A stretch of 15,000 nt of DNA from Conus ventricosus (lineage: Eukaryota; Mollusca; Gastropoda; Neogastropoda; Conidae). The position numbers were made by a program, and so were the translations under genes. The stretch lies in the NCBI GenBank assembly GCA_018398815.1, contig CM031601.1, positions 23,340,663-23,355,662 of the forward strand. The letters run 5' to 3'. Numbering within the stretch: the first letter of the stretch is position 1; the number at the start of each line of letters is the position of its first letter. The notes beneath the pieces were generated by a model. The model was given only the letters and a program-made list of their open reading frames with translations, was not told where the DNA came from and did no database searches. Shown here in pieces: positions 9,586-15,000 of the stretch.

Positions 9586-10851
9586 TTAATAAGCCACGTC
9601 TTTTAGCCTGTTTTCTTCAATGTTTAACTGGGCGTCACAAACCCCTAAAAACATGCATCTTTATTGGGGCGTTTTCCGTCTGCTTTCTTGTGGAATATTT
9701 ATTTTATGCCATCTTGCCTACCCTTTCCATTCCAAAACAATCTGTTTTTCAAATGTGGATCTAAAATCCAGCCCAGCCCATATTTGGTTATTAAGTAGTC
9801 TTCGAGTCTTACATATAAAGGCGAAGTTTTTTACATACACGATCAAAAATGCAGGGGTCTCTTTGCCTACCTCCACGAACAACTTCTTATTTCATCAAAG
9901 TGTTGGTGGGTGAAAGTCCGTGCCCCCAAAACAACTGATCAGACTTGCCATTTATTGCACAGTCAACCTTCTAATTTTTGGATTATAAAACGCTTCGATT
10001 CTCTCTGAAAAGGAGTTGTTCCTTCAGTAAACAAGAACAAAATTTCTTTTAAAGACTTCAGAGATGATTTAATGGGATGTTCCAAAGAGTGTCTCGCTTG
10101 TTCTATTTTCTGTAGTGGAGTGTATAACTCTTTCATAATAAATAACTGTTTTATTTTTATACTGAGTTAAGATTGTTCTGGCCAGTTCGGGGTTAGTAAC
10201 AACATCAAAATCAAGAGAAAAGTCACTAACTGTGTATTTAGCTAAAGGGTCTTCAGACAGAACGACGAATCGCTAGGATTAAATGTTGTTCATAAATAAG
10301 ATTTTCTTTTAGTGCACCTTGGTAATATGGCATATGCGTCTTTAACAACTCCAAAATCTAGAGGGATGCAGAATCTATTTCCAAATGCTTCTGCTACTGC
10401 CCATCTTTAACATCAATTCTTTGCATCCTCCGCTTTAAGCCTGTGCTTGAGACCGTTTGGGCTTTGTATTCCCCGATAAACTTTCTCTTTTCTTTCTTTT
10501 TTTAGGCAGCCCTAGATCAGAATAGAGGGCAAAAATGTCTGCCTCGCCTAGTACAAAGACTTCACTGCCCTCCAGTTTGATTGCCATATGTTCAACGATT
10601 GCCTGCCCAATTAGCAACAACAGTAGCATTTGGATCTGTCGATTTAATATCTATTTGAATGATAGTTTTAGCAGTACAGTGCCTGGCATTATAACACGCC
10701 AGCTCCAAGATCAGGGAACTTGACTATTAAAGTTTGGTCAGGTCAAAATGTTGATGGAGTATTTACACTAATTACAGTTTGCCTTTACTTTAACGCCATG
10801 GGGTTCCTTCTCTTTTCTGTATGGATCGAGGTCACAACCGTATGAGTTCAT
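9586..10851 (-). pseudogene. Probable major capsid protein (double jelly-roll), decayed
   Basis: Start ATG at 10851-10849 (MNSYGCDLDPYRKE) behind TTATAAAAA. Blocks in several frames: a hydrophobic part then EHMAIKLEGSEVFVLGEADI (10595-10530), AFGNRFCIPLDFGVV (about 10395-10350), KTHMPYYQGALKENLIYE, VSDFSLDFDVVTNPELART (10230-10174) continuing open to about 10070, and a last block DAQLNIEENRLKDVAY ending in TAA at 9588-9586. The IPLDF block followed by HMPYYQGAL resembles the central IPL-type turn of double jelly-roll capsid proteins of Polintons and large DNA viruses. I match the whole to a conserved Polinton capsid family from memory. About 420 codons with some eight or more breaks. It could be another virion protein of the same element; a fold prediction would decide. 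Confidence 0.68.
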
Positions 10852-10885
10852 TTTTTATAAAAACAAAAAATGATATAATAAAAAA
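10852..10885. promoter_or_regulatory. Divergent AT-rich spacer between two gene starts
   Basis: Only 34 bases separate the minus-strand capsid ATG (10849-10851) from the plus-strand start at 10886. The minus side reads TTATAAAAAATG and the plus side ATATAATAAAAAA before the start codon. Both genes must take their promoter from this spacer or from inside each other, which supports start-proximal TATA-like elements. No experimental promoter is known to me for it. Confidence 0.5.
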
Positions 10886-11805
10886 TTGGGTGAAGATTTT
10901 GACCCGATTGATCCCGTTGAAGAAGAAGAAGATGAAGAACTAGGCCCTTCATTGCAAAAAGAGCTTGAAGGAGCGGGTTCTTTACTCCCTAAACAAGTCA
11001 AGAACTATTGCGACAGCGAATTCAATCATTCTATAGAACATGGGACGAGAGCTACCCGGCGTGCTTGATCCTAACGATTTTTAAGAAGATGGTGGGCATT
11101 TGTATATAAAAATGGTGCAGGGGGCCGTGTAAAAAGCTACTTCAACGCAAAACCCAAACAGTTTTTAAAACTAAGCACAATAAGGCGAAAACTTCCTATT
11201 GCTAAGGCAGAAAATTAAACCTTTAGAGCTTAGAGCCAAAGCCGTTAGTCATTTACAGAACTTGGAGCGGGGGCTGCCCAAAACAATCTGAAATACAAAA
11301 CATACCTCTTCCCAAAATTTAAGTCAAACAAGCAGGTGATGCAATTAACAAAACAGATGAATCAATTAGAAGAGCAGAAGAACTAATTTGCAGAATTGAA
11401 ACGAGTTTTAATGAGGAGACCAATTAAAAACAAATTGACGATTTTCCATTGCCCATGCGTGAAATTTGGGGCTTAATGAGGCTTTACGGACAATAAGGGT
11501 TGAACTAACAAACAATTTAGCAAACTTGGGAGCTGGATAGGGAGATAGAAGAAGAAAAAAATAAACTGGCTGATGCAGACGATAACAATTTAGGGCGAGA
11601 AGAAAAGGCTAGAATACAGCAGAAAAGACAGGATTTAAGGCTACAAAGGGCGGCCAGGTTAGAAGTGCTGTCTACTAACAGAGCGCAGCTAGCATCACAA
11701 ACAAGCAGAATAAGAGAAACTATAAACAGAATACTTTATGAAAACACTACGCTAGCAGAAAGAATGAGGACTCTGTTCAGAGAACAGGGATTACAATAGT
11801 TAGTA
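10886..11805 (+). pseudogene. Coiled-coil virion-type protein, N-terminal part, split by Tc1
   Basis: A TTG at 10886 stands where ATG is expected. The protein opens with an acidic segment (GEDFDPIDPVEEEEDEELG, 60 codons), followed after a frameshift by ELPGVLDPNDF and GGHLYIKMVQGAV near 11050-11130. A helical frame at about 11327-11493 includes SIRRAEELICRIETSF and MREIWGLMRLYGQ. From 11521 to 11799 one frame of 92 codons is a charged coiled coil (RIQQKRQDLRLQRAARLE) ending MRTLFREQGLQ and a TAG at 11797-11799. The Tc1 element starts at 11806. Its frame is in register with the frame at 13328 once the transposon and one TA are discounted, so both parts belong to one gene. Function unknown; a structural or core protein is my guess. 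Confidence 0.68.
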
Positions 11806-11832
11806 TACTGTTCAAAAAAGAAACGCAAAATG
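11806..11832 (+). repeat. Tc1 terminal inverted repeat, left
   Basis: Begins TACTGTTC, contains six A and ends ACGCAAAATG. It pairs with 13298-13325 in inverted orientation with one single-base length difference. Confidence 0.95.
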
Positions 11833-11997
11833 CCAAGCTGCCGATTTGAAACACAATTTATTGAAGCTCAGTGTGACAACACGTTTAATGTGAAAATGAC
11901 AAAAACAGGTCATCAGTAGGACAGAAGTCTCCCCTGCAATGCTGTGGTAAAGAACCAGCCCCAGACCCTCAGGGAAATCGGCAGGCCGCTTCCAAAG

Positions 11998-13009
11998 TCA
12001 GTAACGGGTGTGACCCCCTCTGGCTGCAATGGTAGCCTGGCATCTGCGGGGCAATGAAGCAATAATGTTCCTGATTGTCTGCTGTGGGATGGCCGCCCAC
12101 TCGGCCTGCAATGCCCGGAACAGTTCATTTGGAGTCGCTGGGGCGTTGGCCCTCACTCTCAGGCGTCTGTCCAAAACGTCCCAAACGTGCTCAATAGGAT
12201 TCAAATCCGGGGAAAGAGAGGGCCAGGCCAGGGTGTTGATGTTGTTGGCGGTAAAGAAGGCTGTGGTCAGGCGTGCTGTGTGGGGCCTGGCGTTGTCCTG
12301 CTGGAACACGGCCCTGGGAGTGGCCATTAGAGGCAGGACGTGTGGCTGAACAATGACCTGGACGTACTGCTGGGCTGTCAGGTGACCTTCCACGCGCACC
12401 AGCTGGCTCCTGCCTGTGTTGCTGATGGCCCCCCCATACCATGACATTGCCGCCACCATGCGGAGGTGCCTCGTCGACGCAGTTCTGCTGGTTGCGTTCA
12501 TTAACCCGGCGGTAAACCCTTCGCCTCCTGTCATGGCGCTGCAGCAGAAACTGTGACTCATCCGAGAACCAGACGTGTCGCCAATGGTTCCTCAGTGTCC
12601 AGTGTCTGTGTTGCGTAGCCCATTGCAGTCTGGTCTGTCGATGGCGCCCCGTCATTACGTTGCCACGTAGGGGCCTGTAAGCCCTCAGCCCAGCAGCATG
12701 CAGCCTGTTCCGGACAGTCTGGTCGGAGATGCGACGGACACCAGCGCATGCCTGGACAGTGGACGAGGCCGGCAGGAAGCAATTGCGGAGATGTCTTAGC
12801 CGTATAAAGCGGTCCTGGGCTGGCGTTGTGATATGAGGTCGGCCTGACCTCGGGGCATCAGCTGATGACCCTGTCCTCTGGAAGCGAGTCCAAAGTCGGC
12901 ATATGGTACTGGGGGAGACATTCAAAGCATGGGCCACATCAGTTGCACTCTGACCAACTTGCAAACGACCCAGGGCGTTTTCTCTCTCTGCTGGGCTCAA
13001 ACGTGGCAT
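11998..13009 (-). pseudogene. Tc1/mariner DD34E transposase, one frameshift
   Basis: Cut-and-paste transposase that binds the inverted repeats and inserts at TA. Translation from the ATG at 13009-13007 (MPRLSPAEREN) gives a first helix-turn-helix (about residues 20-46, with DVAHALNVSPSTICRLW), a GRPH linker motif at 56-60 and a second helix-turn-helix (about 93-112). The catalytic triad is Asp150 in WFSDESQF, Asp238 in QQDNARPHTA and Glu273 in SPDLNPIEHVW, with exactly 34 residues between the last two. The end GGHTRY is followed by TGA at 12000-11998. Total about 336 residues, the usual Tc1 length. The only defect is a one-base length change in a run of seven C (plus strand 12429-12435, G on the coding strand) at codon 193. 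An upstream in-frame extension to 13195 is not needed; the chosen start has the conserved N-terminus. Confidence 0.96.
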
Positions 13010-13055
13010 GCTGTTTTTTGGTACGGTGTGCCTGCCGGTTGCCAAAATGACCCGG

Positions 13056-13063
13056 CTTTTATA
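13056..13063 (-). promoter_or_regulatory. TATA box of the Tc1 transposase
   Basis: On the minus strand the bases read TATAAAAG followed by CCGGGTC, 46 bases ahead of the transposase ATG at 13009. Position and context fit a core promoter inside the element. Confidence 0.55.
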
Positions 13064-13297
13064 CTGCACTGTGACCATGGTGTGTGTGTGTTCACCACTG
13101 AGTTGGGCATGCTTTGCAGGCGAAACAACAGAAGCACAACCCAATGTTTGCACTGTCGCACCTGGCCCACAACACGCACGTGCACATAGTGACAACCGGA
13201 ATCAATGTTATCCTAGCACGTCGACGTTCAAGACATACATCAGGGCCGGTTTTTGGCGTGTTCTCAACTGTATGGTCCACCCCAGGTGGCAAAATTT

Positions 13298-13325
13298 CAT
13301 TTTGCGTTTCTTTTTTTGAACAGTA
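13298..13325 (-). repeat. Tc1 terminal inverted repeat, right
   Basis: Reads CATTTTGCG, then TTTC with seven T, then GAACAGTA. It is the inverted partner of 11806-11832. Confidence 0.95.
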
Positions 13326-13327
13326 TA

Positions 13328-13653
13328 ATATTAACAGCTGTTGGGTTTGCTATCTCTACACTCGTTTATGCTTTAACGGGTGGTGCGCCAACAGGGCCAG
13401 TAGCTCCTCCAACGCCTCAGCCTGGTAAAAGTTGGATTAGAAAACAATTGCATCATCTAGCAAACCTATTAAAGAAGTTAGCGGCCAAAGCGCTTGATGC
13501 TCTGCCTGGCATAATTGGCAGTGTTGTTAGTTGGGTTTTGTCTACTATAGGCAAGTTGCTGGTTATATGGCTGACCATCTGTGGACGTTAGGAGTGCTAG
13601 CTGCTGGATTAAATTTTAGTGAAATAAAGTATGGCCAATCCAGTAAAAGTTAA
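13328..13653 (+). pseudogene. Hydrophobic/amphipathic C-terminal part of the split coiled-coil gene
   Basis: Continues the gene interrupted at 11805. It opens with a membrane-type segment (ILTAVGFAISTLVYALTGG), then a Pro-rich linker (APTGPVAPPTPQPG). A basic amphipathic helix follows (WIRKQLHHLANLLKKLAAKA), then a second hydrophobic part, LPGIIGSVVSWVLSTIGKLL. The frame stops at 13589-13591. A shift of one base near 13560 opens a frame with MADHLWTLGVLAAGL to TAA at 13651-13653. I associate this arrangement with a conserved Polinton protein of unknown role. The cationic, membrane-active look suggests contact with membrane or DNA, which is inference only. A start proposed within the Tc1 end (13253) is an artefact of the insertion. 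Confidence 0.68.
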
Positions 13654-14829
13654 AAATACAACAAGGGCTGTCTTTTCGCTAGTATGACTGTCAGTGTGAG
13701 GCAGATCAACAGGTGGAGTGCTTTCTGGGGTGCTTTCTAGCTGTGGGGCGTTATAACTGGATCGCTTTCTTCAGGGCTAGGTACTTTTTTTAAAATGGAT
13801 GGAGCAGGCCTTGTGTTTAAGCCTTGATTGTGTCCTAAGTTTTGATCGTCTCCAGCTATGAGGATTTCGTTGTTATAATTCTGTATCATGCCAATCTGTA
13901 GCCTAAGGTCAGAGGGTAGCATGTATAATCCATGGCCTACAACAAAGTCAACCTTTGACCTAGCATGTGCAAGAACGTCCTGATACCTTTGTATGCTGGC
14001 AGGCAAATCAACAGCAGAGTTAATAGCATCTTCTAAATTGGCTAGAAATTGTTTTCTGGCGTCAAAGCCTGTAGACTGATCAACTATGCTAGACTTAGTC
14101 TGTGCTTGTGCCCTAATAGACACCAAACGTATGTCCTTATGGAGTCATTGAGTCTTTGCACTCCGGCATTGTTAGACCTTTCTTTCATCTAAGATAAATA
14201 TTGCCCAAGCATTAGGATGTTTTTGTTCAACTGACCCTAATCGAACTTGTTTGTCTGGTTGAAAAGAGGTGTGGCCAGGCCAGTAGTCATAAGTATATTC
14301 TCTTTTTACACCCCACAAATACAATGTGCCTAACCATGATTGCGGTCTAACTTTTGTCTAAAGTCAGTTGAAGGATTAATGTTAAATTCGTTACAGATTC
14401 TTTCATATGCATTATTGTCCATTGAGCTTTTAAATGGATTAAACGCGTTGTCGCTAGGGAGGGGCACTTGTAGTTCAGTTAGTATTCGCCTGTACTGGTA
14501 ATAAACATGAAAGTTATATACTGACCTTACTAAAAGATTGGGGTGGTTTAAATGATTTGCATATGAAACCCCACAGCCAGTAGTTGCGCAGTAAATGGCA
14601 AAATTTAACTGATTCTGGTAAAACGCCATAGGCGGGATGACCATGCTGATGGCACTCTATCACTCTTTATTGGCGGATTTGAATATTTAGTTAGTGGGTT
14701 TACAAGTCTGACTTGGAAGCCGTATGATTCATCTTCTGCAATGGTTAAATTGCTGAAGTTCAAAGATTTGGGGTTATAAAACGCTCCTACATTGTAAGTG
14801 GCACTTTCGTTATATTTAAAAGGTTCCAT
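13609..14829 (-). pseudogene. Conserved Polinton protein with C-terminal membrane anchor
   Basis: Starts at ATG 14829-14827 (MEPFKYNESATYNVGAFYN) behind AATTTAAAAAA; an in-frame TAA four codons upstream fixes this start. Frames run 14829-14605, then 14644-14330 (CATTGCGVSYANHLNHPN, FHVYYQYRRILTELQVPLP, YERICNEF), then 14126-13737 (AQAQTKSSIVDQSTGFDARK, FLANLEDAINSAVDLPAS, VGHGLYMLPSDLRLQIGM). At about 13750 the frame shifts, and a Pro/Thr-rich linker (PQLESTPESTPPVD) leads to a hydrophobic segment, TALVVFLTFTGLAILYF, then TKI and TAA at 13611-13609. About 405 codons with only about four breaks, making it the best preserved of the larger element genes. I recognise it as a recurrent Polinton/adintovirus protein but cannot assign a function; a virion surface or structural role is plausible. 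Its tail overlaps the end of the plus-strand gene by 45 bases. Confidence 0.7.
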
Positions 14830-14906
14830 TTTTTTAAATTAGTTTTTTTAAATAGTTATAAAAAGGATGTACATCTGTATAACCAAGCAAAACGAGCGTG
14901 TGTTCT

Positions 14907-15000
14907 TAACGTTCCCAATTGACAATAGGCGCGGGAGTTGTAGGATTGCCCTTAAAGAAATTTGCTTTAAAGTTATGTGGGTTAACATATCTGAAGGGTC
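14907..15000 (-). CDS. C-terminal end of a further minus-strand gene, partial
   Basis: At the right edge one minus-strand frame gives 30 residues (PFRYVNPHNFKANFFKGN, then PTTPAPIVNWER) before TAA at 14909-14907. The residues look coding (Asn/Phe/Pro-rich, no stop), and the stop lies 77 bases ahead of the next gene's ATG, consistent with the dense minus-strand packing. The family is not recognisable from so short a piece, and the gene continues beyond the window. Confidence 0.5.

Larger units (their letters stand above)
11806..13325 (-). mobile_element. Complete Tc1/mariner (DD34E) transposon, 1520 bp
   Basis: Bounded by inverted repeats of 27 bp (11806-11832, beginning TACTGTTCAAAAAA) and 28 bp (13298-13325, ending TTTTGAACAGTA). 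These differ only in the length of one A/T run, 6 versus 7. A single transposase gene on the minus strand fills it. Its G+C content is clearly higher than that of the AT-rich Polinton around it. It is inserted at a TA inside the coiled-coil gene of the Polinton. Low divergence between the inverted repeats and the near-intact transposase point to a younger insertion than the host element. Confidence 0.97.
11804..13327. repeat. TA target-site duplication around Tc1 element
   Basis: TA at 11804-11805 and TA at 13326-13327 flank the terminal repeats. Because the terminus itself begins TA, the sequence reads TATACTG at the left and CAGTATA at the right. This is the standard Tc1/mariner target duplication. 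Confidence 0.92.

Noticed and set aside
9620..9913. Plus-strand ORF of 97 codons
   Set aside because: Antisense to the C-terminal part of the capsid-type gene, where the minus strand gives family-like blocks.
339..10851. All frameshifts explained by sequencing errors
   Set aside because: The Tc1 element in the same sequence has only one shift in 1 kb, and the Polinton genes also carry many substitutions to stop codons and altered motif residues. True decay is the better explanation, although some homopolymer shifts could be errors.
12029..12349. Plus-strand ORF of 106 codons in the Tc1 element
   Set aside because: It is the complement of the conserved transposase catalytic region and has no features of its own.
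13008..13428. Overlapping plus-strand ORFs of 103, 104 and 112 codons across the right Tc1 end
   Set aside because: They start inside the transposon and read into the Polinton gene. Only the part from 13328 onward in one frame is real coding sequence; the starts are insertion artefacts.
1..15000. tRNA, rRNA, CRISPR array, bacterial operon signals
   Set aside because: No cloverleaf-like stretch, regular spaced repeat array or ribosome-binding pattern was seen on either strand.

Overview
The window is almost entirely one old, decayed copy of a Polinton/Maverick-type element (the endogenous form of adintovirus-like double-stranded DNA viruses) in an animal genome. It carries the recognisable parts of a protein-primed family B DNA polymerase, a retrovirus-like integrase, an FtsK/HerA-type packaging ATPase and a probable double jelly-roll major capsid protein. 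Nearly every gene is broken by small indels and stop codons, so the ORFs are short and the genes only appear when frames are followed across the breaks. The host is most likely a fish or another aquatic animal. That is an inference from the Polinton type and from the embedded Tc1 element; no host gene is visible.

Layout. 1-338: non-coding, with two imperfect copies of an approximately 48-bp sequence spaced about 90 bp apart. 339-7482, plus strand: two small unknown genes, the DNA polymerase (1042-4454), an AT-rich tract of degenerate repeats, a short hydrophobic protein, two small Polinton-type proteins and the integrase (6530-7482). 7587-10851, minus strand: a small helical/hydrophobic protein, an unknown protein, the packaging ATPase and the probable capsid gene, tightly packed. 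10886-13653, plus strand: a coiled-coil/hydrophobic protein whose gene is split by a complete Tc1/mariner DD34E transposon at 11806-13325. 13609-14829, minus strand: a conserved but functionally unassigned protein with a C-terminal membrane anchor, then the 3' end of one more minus-strand gene running off the window at 14907-15000.

Reading the parts together: polymerase and integrase would copy and insert the element, while the ATPase and capsid genes point to a virion-forming ancestor. The maturation protease expected of this group was not recognised here; it may lie beyond the right edge or be too decayed to read. The left half (polymerase, integrase) is more broken than the right third. 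The Tc1 copy has a single one-base defect in 1 kb and inserted later.

Two structural signals run through the element. A short A-rich motif (TTTAAAA or TATAAAA-like) sits directly in front of almost every start codon on both strands. The gene ends are packed to the point of overlap: a one-base gap from capsid stop to ATPase start, a 35-bp divergent spacer, and a 45-bp tail-to-tail overlap.
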